Source: Plasmodiophora brassicae
Lineage: Eukaryota > Endomyxa: Phytomyxea > Phytomyxea > Plasmodiophorida
DNA length: 64,000 nucleotides
Direction: 5' to 3'
Assembly: GCA_036867785.1 (NCBI GenBank)
Contig: CP145419.1
Location: forward strand, 62,001-126,000
Of the stretch, positions 1-11,200 are shown piece by piece; position 1 is the stretch's first letter, and each line of letters opens with the position of its first letter. The notes beneath the pieces were generated by a model that was not told the origin of the DNA, did not search any database, and was given only the letters and a program-made list of their open reading frames with translations. Position numbers and translations under genes: made by a program.

Positions 1-335
1 GCCGCAGCAGGTGCAGCGTCGCGGCTCGGGCCCTTGTGTAGGAATTGCGGTCCTGCAGCGCAATGGGACTGCGCGGGGTTGTCTGACCACCTGTCACCGC
101 CCGCGACGACGCGTCCCGCATCGGATGTCTGTCTCACCCGCCCATGCAGTGCACTGCCGTCCCTCGCCGTGGAAGTCTCCTTGGCACGGCACCACCGCCG
201 GCCGTCGGCCGTCCCCTTTGGCGGCAGTGAGTAGTCGTCGCACATTTTGGGTCGGTGGTGAACGCGAGCCGCCCCAATACAGATTGCGCGCCGGCCGCCC
301 CCCGCCGCGCACATCGTCAGGCGGCGTGCGGCATC
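1..335. other. 5' flank of the lipase gene, no gene seen
   Basis: No coding match on either strand. An in-frame ATG at 255 would add 27 residues to the lipase that follows, but those residues are not conserved-looking, so I treat this stretch as leader and promoter. The long open frame crossing it on the plus strand is arginine/proline-rich noise typical of GC-rich DNA. Confidence 0.5.
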
Positions 336-1649
336 ATGGCGCAGCTGCACTGGATCGAGGCGGGCCTGCTGCTGTCGGCGTTCCTCGACCTGGTCGAGGA
401 CCTCGCCTGGGTCACGTCGGGCGTCGCCATCGTCCTCCTGTCCCTGCATCGGTGGCGGGTCTCGCTGACGGCCCTGTATACGTCGCTGGCGGTCGGCGCC
501 CTGGCCCGCCTCGGCGTCATCGTCGCCATGCCCGGCGTCCGCGTCGCGTTCCTCGTCGTCGCCGTCCTGTTCGCGCTGCTGCACCCGATCGCCGTCTTCC
601 CCGACCTGTCCGGCCCGTACCTCGTCGGGTGCCGCACCGAGCGCCTGCGCGGCATCGACTGTCGCATCCTGTACCCGACGACGCGTGCGTCGTCGTCGTC
701 GGGCGCGGACCTCGTCCCGTACCTCGAGTGGCACCGGCACACGCCGGCGGGCATCGCCAAGTACGCCGGCATGCCCGCGTTCCTGTTCGCCCACCTGCCG
801 TCGTTCCGCCTGCGCGCCTACCGCCATGCGCCCGTCGCCGACGACCAGGCGTCGCACCCGCTGATCGTCTTCTCCCACGGTGCGTAGGGCGGGCGGGGCA
901 CGCCACCGAACCGATGATTGCTGACGCCCCTCGTGAGGTCAGGCCTGGGCGGCACGTTCGAGATGTACTCGGCGCTGCTCGAGGACTGGGCGTCGCGCGG
1001 CTTCGTCGTCCTGGCCGTCAACCACGGCGACGGCAGCGCGGCCGCGTTCCGCCGCGCCGACTCGGACGACACGGTCCTGTACGTGCCCGTCGACGACGAC
1101 GGGCAGCGACGCGTGCAACTCGAGCACCGCGTCGCCGAGCTGTCCAGGGCGGTGAGCGCGTTCCTCGACGTGGGCCCGCCGTCCATCCCGGTCGACCCGG
1201 CCCGCGTCTTTGTCGTCGGGCACTCGTTCGGCGGCGCCACGGCCGTTGCCGCCGCCGCCGACGACCCGCGCTTCCGGGCCGTCGTCGCCTACGACATGTG
1301 GATGATGCCGGTGCCGCCCGAGACGCTGTCGTCGGCGCGCCTTCGCGACCTGCCCGTCGCGCATTGCATCTCGCGGGCCTGGCGCGAGTCGGCGACGTTC
1401 CCCGCGTTCCTGCAGGCGTGCGGGTCGGCGTCGGGCGGCGTCTGGCTCATCGACCAGGCCGACCACGTGTCGTTCAGCGACGTGTACCTGTACTCGCCGT
1501 TCCTGGCGCGCCTGGCGCTGCGCGGCGCCGACCCGGCGACCCGCCCGATCCTGCAGGCGGCCAGCGCGTTCGCCGCCGACTTCCTGTCGGGAGGGCACGA
1601 CGCGACCCGGGCCCCGTCGCCATACATCCGACGCCTGTCGTCGTCGTGA
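336..1649 (+). CDS. Platelet-activating factor acetylhydrolase-like lipase (plasma/Lp-PLA2 type)
   Basis: Two exons, 336-879 and 943-1649, with a 63-base intron that opens gtgcgtag and ends gtcag. Splicing joins IVFSHG to LGGTFEMYSA and rebuilds the conserved oxyanion region of the PAF-AH family. The protein is 416 residues. Residues about 5-95 hold three or four hydrophobic segments, so the enzyme is probably membrane-bound. The alpha/beta-hydrolase triad is readable: Ser276 in GHSFGG, Asp299 in AYDMWMMP and His355 in DQADHVSF, with almost the same spacing as human PLA2G7 (273/296/351, from memory). The family hydrolyses sn-2 acetyl or short oxidised acyl chains of phospholipids. The start at 336 is preferred; 255 is the in-frame alternative. 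The gene converges with the minus-strand gene that ends at 1701. Confidence 0.88.
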
Positions 1650-1700
1650 ACCTCGCCTGTACTGTGTGTGTGTGTGTGTGCTGCCGCTGCCGCTGCCTGG
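1650..1700. repeat. GT microsatellite in a convergent 3' spacer
   Basis: A run of about ten GT units (about 1661-1680) followed by CTGCCG triplets separates the stop codons of the lipase and the SPEF1-like gene. Confidence 0.8.
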
Positions 1701-2882
1701 TCACAGGTCGGCGTCCGGCAGCGCCGGGTGCGACTCCAGCAGGGCGTTGAAGCGCGCCATCAGCGACTGGATGCGCTGTGCGTTCGTCGGCGGGGGCGCA
1801 CCCGGCGCCACGGCCGCCGCTGTCTTCTTCGCCCTCGCCGTCGTCGCGCCCTTCGCCCGGGCGCCCGGCTGTGCCCTGCGCCCGGCCGACGGCGGCGCAC
1901 CCGGCGGCTTCTTCTGCGCCGCCTTCTTCGTCGTCGTCGTCTTCTTCACCTTCGCACCGTCCCGCTGGGTGGCCGCGGATCGTGGCCGCTGGTGCCGCCG
2001 GCGCGGCACGGCAGCACCGACGTCGTCGTCGTCGCCGACAACGGGGGTGACCTCGGACGCGCTGAGGAGCGACCGGTACGTCGACGGGGGCGATTCAACG
2101 GCGGGCGTCGGTGGCAACAGCGGCGCCGCGCGGACGACGTCAGCGGCGCCCGCGCGTTCAACGGCGCGGAACGCACCGAGTAGGTCCCGCATCCGGGACG
2201 CCGTCTCGTCCAGGAAGGCGATCGCGGATTCGCAGACGGCGACGGCGTCGCCGATCGGCGCCTGTCCTGGCCCCGGCACGGCAGGCGCCGCACCTGCTGG
2301 CACCGGCCGACGGTGCTGCGGCTGCTGCTGCTGCTGCTGCGGGCCGCGCCTGCCGGGCTCCGGCGTGCGCGGCGTCATCAACGCACCGGGTGCGGCGGCG
2401 GGTTCCGGCGTGCGCGGTGCCATCAACGCACCGGGTGCGACGCGCTCCGGCGTGCGCGGCGCTGTCAACGCACCGGGTGCGGCGGGCGCCGGGGTGCGCG
2501 GTCGGCAGTCGCGGATCCGCAGGACGAGCTGGGCGGCGGCACCGTCGGCGCCGGACGCGTAGCTGAGCAGCTGGAACCCGGTCGTGGGCACGGGCAGAAC
2601 CTCTGCACCCGGCGGTGGGGGGCGGCCGCCGACGCACGGTTAGCGAGTCGGTGCGGGGGCGGCAGGCGGCGCGCGCTACGTACCGGCCAGGATCTGCCAG
2701 TTGTTCAGCTTGCTGTGCAGGGATTCGGCGTTGGCGTCCAGGCGCGCCAGGTCGAGGGCGCCGCGGCCGGCCAGGATCTCGCCGACCAGGACGCCGTCGC
2801 TGAGGTCGCGGGCCAGCCTGTCCGCCTGGACGCGCCGCGACACGCCGGCCCCGTTGATGAAGTCGGCGGCGGCCTGCTCCAT
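1701..2882 (-). CDS. SPEF1/CLAMP-type calponin-homology protein with a repetitive proline-rich tail
   Basis: Exon 1 is 2882-2684 and exon 2 is 2602-1701, with an 81-base intron (donor gtacgtag, acceptor ggtgcag). The spliced product is 366 residues. Residues 1 to about 100 match the SPEF1 CH domain: LARDLSDGVLVGEIL, then SKLNNWQIL, then a segment like the family's APGVVELVLIPLR. Downstream come several copies of a proline-rich unit (PGALMAPRTPEP and variants), a seven-glutamine run, and a lysine/alanine-rich basic stretch near the C terminus. SPEF1 proteins bind and bundle microtubules in the ciliary central apparatus. An in-frame ATG at 3077 would add 65 poorly conserved residues, so 2882 is chosen. 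The conserved coiled coil of animal SPEF1 is not evident, so this may be a divergent relative. Confidence 0.72.
2395..2500 (-). repeat. Imperfect tandem repeat inside the SPEF1-like gene
   Basis: Four imperfect copies of a unit near 40 bases, seen on the plus strand as CGTGCGCGG..ATCAACGCACCGGGTGCG, encode the proline-rich repeats of the protein tail. The copies differ by small indels, as expected for replication slippage. Confidence 0.7.
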
Positions 2883-3522
2883 GGCCCGGATCTCTGTTCG
2901 GCCCGTGCGTGCGCCGTGCACGTCGTCGTAGGACCTGCTGCTCCTGCTGCTGCTGAACGAGTCGCAACGCCCTGTGACGGAACCGTGCAGGCAGGGCGGC
3001 GCACGAGCCACCGCATCGGCATCGGATGGGACGTCAATTGGCAACACGCACACACACACGTACTCGCACGCACACACTCAGCGTGCTGAATGGAAGGGGG
3101 GCACCACCCGTCCAGTTGTGCGGTGGCCCTCGTCGAGGACGACGACGGCCGCGTATCGCTTGCGCGATCAGGACGGGCGTATGCGCCACCGGCGCCGGGA
3201 CCCCCGGGCACCACTTCCGTTCAATCGCGCCCGCGTTGCCGTCGTTCGGCAGGGCCGGTCAGCACGTGGTGGTGCCATGAACTCGTTGCACGTACCGGTG
3301 CGTGTGCCTCTGTGCGAGTTTGTATGTGTACTGTACTACAGTATGACGATGGCAGCCCGGTCGGGTGTGGCCCGGGACGATGACGTCCTTCACCTTGTGA
3401 CGGTCAGTTGCGAGGCCGGGTTCCCCTTCGTGTTGTGGCTGTCGTTGATCCCCCGCGCCCGGCCGGCTCCCGCGCATCGTCCGACACACCCGCGAGAGCG
3501 AGGAGGGCGGCTTGCGCGCACG
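2883..3522. promoter_or_regulatory. Head-to-head intergenic region with CA repeats
   Basis: Divergent spacer between the SPEF1-like gene (-) and the cytidylyltransferase (+). It holds interrupted CA runs at about 3043-3077 and no coding match. It must carry both promoters; no TATA-like element was recognised. Confidence 0.45.
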
Positions 3523-5137
3523 ATGAACGTCGACGAGATCACCGGCGAGCTTCAGCATGCGATCCGCGAGGCATTGGAACACGCGCGCTCCTGTACGGTC
3601 GTCGTGCGCGCGGCGTCGTGCGCGTATCACCCGACCGATTCGTGTCGCACCGCGCAGGTCACCCAGCGGCGCCCAAGGACGTCATCGCCGCCCTGGCCGT
3701 CCAGGCGCTGGGCAGCGTCCTCCACGAGGACGCCATGGCGTCGGTATCGCCGCCGGCGACGCCCCTGGCCAGTCTGCCGCCGGCGATCCGCTCCCGTCCC
3801 ATACGCGTCTACATCGACGGGTGCTTCGACATCATGCACAGCGGGCACTACAACGCCCTGCGCCAGGCCAAAGTCAGGTGCCGGGCGCAGCGAACCCCCT
3901 GACCGGCGACTGACGGCGCGTTGCTGCGCGGCAGACGCTGGGCCACGTGCTCGTTGCCGGCGTCCACAGCGACGCGGAGATCACGAGGCAGAAGGGGCCG
4001 CCGGTCATGAACGACGACGAGCGCCTGGAGGCGGTGCGCGCCTGTAAATGGGTCGACGAAGTCGTGTTCGACACGCCGTACACGCCGTCCCTGCAGCTGC
4101 TGGTCAGCGCGCCGCCTGTCTGTGTGTCGTTGCATTCTTAGCACCCGGGTGGCCCCACAGGACAAGCTCAACTGCGACTTTGTCGTGCACGGCGACGACA
4201 TGCCGACGTCGGCCGACGGGTCCAACGTCTACGACGAGGTGCGCGCGGCGGTCGTTCTCGTCGTCGTCGCCGGATGCGGGTTGTGCTGAGCGGCGTTCGT
4301 TTCGTCCCGCCCCACAGGTCATGTCGGCGGGGCGCCTCCGCATCATCAAGCGGACGGACGGCGTGTCGACAACGGACCTGGTCGGGCGCCTGCTGATGAT
4401 GACCACGGAGCACCACATTGCCAGCGGGCGGCTGCACCGGGCGACGTCCGGCGAGATGGGCGCCCAGCACAAGCTGGCGCTGACGTCGCGGGTGCTGCCG
4501 TCCAGCTCGTTCATGGCGACGACCCGGCGCATATCGCAGTTCTCGAACAACAGGTCGATCACGCCGGACGACCGCGTCGTCTACCTGGCCGGGTCGTTCG
4601 ACCTGTTCCACGTCGGACACATGGAGACCCTGATCAAGGCCAAGGCGCTCGGCACGTTCCTCTACGTGGGCATCCTGGACGACCAGACCGTCAACAAGAT
4701 GTACGGGTCGAACCTGCCCATCATGAACCTGCACGAACGCGTCCTGAACGTCCTGTCCTGCCGGGCGGTCGACGAGGTCCTCCTGTGCGCCCCCTGGGCC
4801 GTCACCGAGGCCCTCATCAAATCGCTGCACGTCGCCGTCGTCGCGTCCGGCGGCAACGTCGACGAGCCGTGCGAGGGCGACAAGGGCCGATTCGACGTTG
4901 CAATCGCCATGGTAAGCGGGCGGATTGCACCCCGGCGTGCGTTCGCGAGTGTGACGCGTGTGACGCGTGTCCCAGGGCATACACCAGCCGCTCGGCCGGG
5001 ACCGGCACCTGACCACGTCGGACGTGATCACGCGCATCGTCAACAACCGGAAGCAGTTCGAGCTGAAGCACGCCAAGCGGGCGCCGAAGGAGGCCAAGTA
5101 CATGGCCGAACGCGACAACAACATTGTCGAGGTATAA
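3523..5137 (+). CDS. PCYT2: Ethanolamine-phosphate cytidylyltransferase
   Basis: Makes CDP-ethanolamine from CTP and phosphoethanolamine, the controlling step of the Kennedy route to phosphatidylethanolamine. Six exons: 3523-3592, 3658-3872, 3935-4102, 4161-4238, 4318-4911 and 4976-5137. All junctions are GT-AG with introns of 58-79 bases, and together they give an unbroken 428-residue protein. It has the family's two tandem cytidylyltransferase domains. The first has RVYIDGCFD with HSGH at about 84-87 and RTDGVSTTD near 189. The second has RVVYLAGSFDLFHVGH (HVGH at about 275-278) and a C-terminal HLTTSDVITRI. Human PCYT2 is about 390 residues, so this one is slightly longer at its N terminus. 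The small first exon rests on a splice that reads through cleanly. Confidence 0.93.
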
Positions 5138-5234
5138 ACCAGCGTCCGCAATGGGCCAACCGGGGACAGCGCTGCCTACGGTAGGTATGTACATTGGCAT
5201 CAGGGCATCGCAGCACCACCCGCCCACCCGCCCA

Positions 5235-8200
5235 TTACTGGGCCAGGAAGTCGCAGGTCTGCGCCAGCCAGGGCAGCTGATAGTGCCGGGCGATGCGATC
5301 GAAGACGGCCAGCTGCCGGCGGTACTGGGCGATATCGGTGCGCGCGCGAAGGCTGCCACTGCACGTGCACGTCGCCGACATGTTCGTACGCGCCACCGAC
5401 CCACACTTGCCGCACACCAGGTCCTGCACCTGGTACGAATCCGACATCCAGCGAACCACCTGCAACAGACACACGCGTCTGGGCGACGACCACGAACAGG
5501 CTGCTGCGGCCGACCCTGGTGGTCGAGGCGTACCTTCAGCAACGCGGCCTCGATCGCGTCCATGTCGAGGACGTTCTGGCACATCGGGCAGCGGACGTCG
5601 CGGTTCGTGCCGTCGACTTCACGGCACAGGTCCACGTCGCGAACGTGCCTGCAGAACGAGCAGACGACGTCCATGAGGACGTACGTCCTGCAGGGGTTCA
5701 CCCAGCGCGACTCGTCGCTGAACGGCGACACGCGCAGCAGGCGCATGGCCGTCGACCGTATCGTGTCGACTTCGGCGGCGATGCTCGCGTCCAGGGACAG
5801 GACGTGGATGCACATCTTGGCGAACTCCAGAGCCGGGTTACGCCACCTCGAGGAGATGTGGGCCCCGGGCAGACCTTCCGGGAAGGCGGACGCCCGCGCC
5901 CGGTCGTCGTCCGAGTGGCGCGGGCCATGCGCGACCTCGATAACCTCATCGACCATGCCCAGGAGCCGGCGCAGGTAGTACGACAGGGCCTGGTCGCGCA
6001 GGTAGGCGACGCGGTTGGATTCGTCGCAGTCCTCCGGGTTGCCCGACCGCCAGTACAGGTACGGCCGGACCAGGAACTCGGTCGTCAGCTCCAGGAACCG
6101 ATCCCGGGGCAGCTCTGGCAGGTACTCAGCAACGTTCCAGTGCGCTTCGGCAATGGGTTCCGTTTCGTCGCGATCGTCGCCCTGGTCGGGCGCCGCCGGA
6201 ACGCCCGCGTAATTCGCCGCGTCCATGTACAGCAGCGACAGCCAGACACGGTCGAACCTGAGGGCAAGACGGTATCAGTCGACACAGGGCCCCGCGTACG
6301 ACACCACCACCTGCACCTGAATATCAGCATGCGAAACAGGTCGTTCTCTTGGACGCTTGCGGCTGCTGATCTGATGAACGCCATGGCATGCGGAAGAGTT
6401 GGTTTGCGAGCGTGTAGGACCAGCTTTGTGAAGGAGCCGTAGACCACCTACCCGGGCGGGTTCAGTCCACGCGGACACACAGACGTCCCATTGCCTAGGC
6501 ACGAGGAGAACCTGGGCGCCGAGCGACCTGAAATCGGCACACAGCCGCAGGAACACCTTCCGCATTAGGTCGTGCAGCATGCGATGCACGTTCGGTTCGT
6601 AAAACAGCGACGACGGCGACGAAATCCACTAGGTCGGACAGGGGTCAGCCGCACATAGAGGAGGTCGACATTGACGGCCGACCTGGTAGATTTGGCAGAT
6701 GAGCATATCGGCCAGGTCGTTCTTGTTCTTTCGTATTTCCTCAAACAGGTTCACAGTCAGCTGCTGAAGGACGGCAAAGGCCTGCGACGACGTTCGACAG
6801 TCCGCTGGCCGATCCCGGTAACGTAGCAGCCCTGCAAATGCCCCGTGTCACGTGCTGGTCGCATGCTATGCGGGGCAATCTGGGGACTGACGGTGCGCCT
6901 TCCGGTCCTCAGGAGCCGGTTCCGGATCGCTGATCGTCCCCTCGATCAGACTGATGCAATCGGATGACAGCAGGGCATTCGCCGCCATGTTGAGGATCTC
7001 GATTTCAATGCAGGCGTCGCGATAGCATCTACGAATTTCAGCCACGCTGCCAAACCGTACGGCGCATCATTACCCTGGTGAGACTTTCACCGGATTCGAG
7101 AGTGGCTCCTGAAAGAAGAACGAGTCGTCGTCCGTACAGCGTTTGTCAAACCCGAGATCTGTAGCCGAACGGCGTCAGTTCGCCGAGGCGGACACGCGTG
7201 GCAACAGAGGGTACCAGGGCGGTCGGTCGACGAGCACCACCACACATGATCCTGGGAGCGTAGCAGCCTGGCAAAGAAGACGTCCATGATGAAGGAGGAC
7301 ATGTTGCTGCTGATGTTGCCAATAGGCACAAGACCGTATCTGCTGAATGAAGCAATCTGGGATACGATCGAGCGAACCGATAAGAAGCGCGCCGTCAGCG
7401 TGCGACAAGCAGCCGGCAGCCATTGCAGCGCCCGGTACCGGTCATCATTGATATTCGTGGGGATCTCCACAATCGGAAGTGAGAGCGCGTGCGCTGTGCA
7501 ACAATGAGTCGCTGGGAGGCCGAATGGTTCCATCGATGAGTTACAGAGTTGGTTGATTTTCGATCTGCCCAGGCACTGTTCCAGGGACGCAGAGATCTGG
7601 GTAACCAGCATGGTCGGCGAATGCTGTTTCGCAACTTTGTGCAACCTGTAGACGAAATGACTGGGCGCCACCAGGGAAGCAATGTACACGAGACGGGGTA
7701 CCTGTCTCGAAGGAGATTAACGGCAGCATCAAACGACCGGACGACCTTGTATTCCGCATCGATGTTCGGCACATCGATGCCCGGTCCCAGCTCTTCCCGA
7801 TGCACGATATCCGCGGCAATGGCCTGAAGATCAGGTCGTTCACCGGGAGTGCCCTTGGCGCTGACGACCACCACGAAGATCGCGGTTGCGCCGCCTTCCG
7901 ACGGGTTCGAAGCACATAGCGCAATGACAGATCGGTCCAGGTTGCCACTGGCGTACAGAAACAGTCGCGCCATCGCGTCAATCTTGTCAAGGTACACCCG
8001 GGACTGTGATTGGGGGCCACATTCCAGATCATGCAGGTCACAGGGCCCGCCGCGAAACAGATCAGCCCGGCCAGCAGACCGGACGACGTTACCGACGGCC
8101 ACGATCGCCGTGAACGACAGCGGCACCTGTGATTCGAACACGCCATCGATCTGGTCGCTAGCGCGAAGAGCCGCCACTTCGTCGTCGGACGGGTTGACCA

Positions 8201-11200
8201 ATTCAAACAGATATCGAGCGAGGCGCCCTCGCGGAAGTACACGAGTCGACGTCAACGGGTGCGCATGCGGAATAGGGCAACTGTTCACCTTGGAGTTAAC
8301 AATGACCTTGCGGGGGACTCGAACGCGGAACGAGCGAAATTCATCCCGCCCGTCATCGTACACCCTACGTGGGCACGTTAACGGACACGGTGCTCATATC
8401 CTAGTACAACAATACGAACCAGAAGACAAGAGGGCCACCGTCCTTGGGGTCGTAGATTTGGACGATCTGGAAGTCGGGCTGCTTGTGGAGACGACGAACC
8501 GCACTGGCACGACTAGCGCCTGATCTGCGATTCGGCGACGCTGGATTGCGCGCGACCGAACGTTCAGCCCGTAGCTCGCGCCATCGTTTCTTCTCGAAAG
8601 AGAGAAACGCCTGAAAATCGTCCAACATTCGAGGTGCGTCTGCAGCCGACAGCCGATCTGGCTGTGTCGGGGAACGCCCCGGCTTTTCTGGCCGATTACG
8701 TTCCGGTCGGGCAGGTGGCGATGCGCGTTCAGTGCGGGTGTCCTGCAGCTGTGGAACGGCTTGTTCAATATCAGTGACAGGACGAAGGAATGAAGCAATG
8801 GACGATTGCTTGAAGGCCGATGACTCGGTCGCAACGCGCTTCGTAAGCCACTCGGGGTGCATCACTCGAGGAACCGGATTGGAAATGTGCTGGGCCGCAG
8901 CAGGGACTGAGGCCAACAGGGAGCCACCGGTGAGAAAACGGAAGTGGACAGTCCAACGATTCCCTTACTCGTTATGATCTTTTGAATTGCGGACCCGAGA
9001 CGGGTCGAATAATACGACCAATCGAGAATAGAGCGTATGTCAAAAGACTTCAAGGAACTGTCCCCCAGCCACTTGCGCAGGTACGTTTGACGAATACCCT
9101 GTAATCGAACAGTGAACTGAAAGACTAAACGGGTAAAGGGGAGACTGACCTCTTCGGCGCCGAATATCTTGACAGGAATCGCGCGCTCACTAACTGGGGC
9201 GCCCTGGGGGTTTCGTGATATAATGAACTGGCACGACAGCTTATCGTTGAGAAGGTCGGCACCGAGGAAGGACGCAAGGCGGCGCGCTGTCGTAATGGCG
9301 GTCGACTTCTGATTGCCGTACGCAGATATGCTCTAATGCAACGATTACAACGTGCACGGGACCAGACGTGGTATCACGTACCTGTGACATGGATTTCGTT
9401 TCGGACAGAAGCTCGAACACTTCTTCGTCTGTCAGGTCGGCCCCCTTCCGTTCCAGCACGTCAAGCCACCTGTTTGCAACTGTTCCAACGGCAGCATAGC
9501 ATTCCTTCAACGTGGAACCTTCCAGGAACGCTGGGAACACTTGCGCTGACGAGACGGTTAGATGGGTAACGGGACCCGCCATCATAGCACACGAACATTG
9601 AAAGACTTTGATAACGCTGAGTTCTCCACGTCGCTTAATCTCGAATCCCTTGAGCTCTGCCAGGGACCCATCGAAGTTGAACACAGCATATCGCTTTTTC
9701 AGCATCTTGCCCTCCTCGGGTGCCGCGGGGATGACCATGGCCTTGTACGGCCCGTCAACTGGAACAATGTCATATTACGGGACGTCTGGACAGTTCACGC
9801 AGGACGCCGACCTTCGAAGAAAATATCATTCTTGGTCGATCTTCTATACGTGTGCGACTCTTGGTCTTCCAGCGTCAAGTACTGGTCATTCGTGAAAATT
9901 CGATGCACGATCCTGTTGAGTATTGTACAGGGATACGTCATTTCAAACCTAAGGACAGTGATATGAATTGTGGGTGAAACATGTGAATCTGTTGGGACTG
10001 CGAACTGACGATTTTTCCTGGCCCTTGTCCAAGAACTTGATCTGGAATTTATCAGGGAAGCCGGATGGTAAAATGCACCAAATTCCATCGGTGTCTAATT
10101 CCAGGGGACGCCCAATCCTCTCGATAAGGTGCCGCGTCTCTTTGATAATGTTTGCACCTGGATTATGTCAACATCGTGCGACATTTCAACGTCAGCGACA
10201 ACGATGTCCCAACCTGTGAGCGTAACAACGCCCGCCATTTCCATGGAATGCCAGCGAGCTCCTCTCCGCATGACGTACCCGTAAAACGAATTCAAAATAC
10301 ACTGGAAGGCGACCGTTAGAAGAATAAATGTGCTATTGCGCTGACGAACACCTTGTGGGCAAGCTGCATCGAATCGTACAGCAGCACCATAGAGTTCGCC
10401 TTTTGCTTCTCAGCCAGGGTCTTGCCATTCTTTGCCTTCTCCTTCCAGGTCTTATTAAGCGCTTTGTACTTGTATCGACGATCACGGAAGTTCAAGACCG
10501 TGTTCACATCTGCATTCAGGAACGTCATCGCAATACCCCTGTTCTCGATGCACGACAATAGACTTACAGAACGGATTTTCTCGCTGGCATATTGTTGCAG
10601 ACCGTGTTTCGATACTCTCTTCGTACTGCTTCTTGTACACCTGACGACATACGACTTCAGTACATATCACGTATCGATTATGGATGATGACTTTGGTAGA
10701 ATAGGCTTTGACTCGAGATACCAACAGTTCCGCCTGTTTCGTCAAAGACAGATCTTGATAGCGAACTGTAGGACCGTTCTCGCCACCGTCCTACAGGCAC
10801 TTGAATTACTATGCCGGACACTAATCAACTATCCGGAATGGTACCGCGTTCTTTGGAAACAATGATTCGTTCAGGTTGGCACGAATCTGCTCGATTTCCC
10901 GTCGTTTAGCAGGATAAAACCGGCTGCATTCAAAACCAACATATTACTATAGATCTTCGTCGACAACTGTGGATAGCAGGCAGACCCTTTCCAGGCCCAC
11001 TCCATGTGGCGCTGACAGACATCACTGTCGATGTTAAAGTCACAGGCGGCGCATGTACGAGAATCGACAATCGCCATAGGTTGAAGGCGATTCGTAAGGA
11101 TCAGGTTAGGGTACATGGCCTGCGAATTGCGGTTCCTGAACGATTCTGGATGCGAGCGAACCGACAACGCGGTCGTACCTGGACATCAAGGTGGTAGATC

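Noticed and set aside
11-1750. Long plus-strand open frame over the lipase gene
   Set aside because: Composition is almost all Arg, Pro, Gly and Ala and it overlaps the real lipase exons in another frame; a product of GC-rich sequence.
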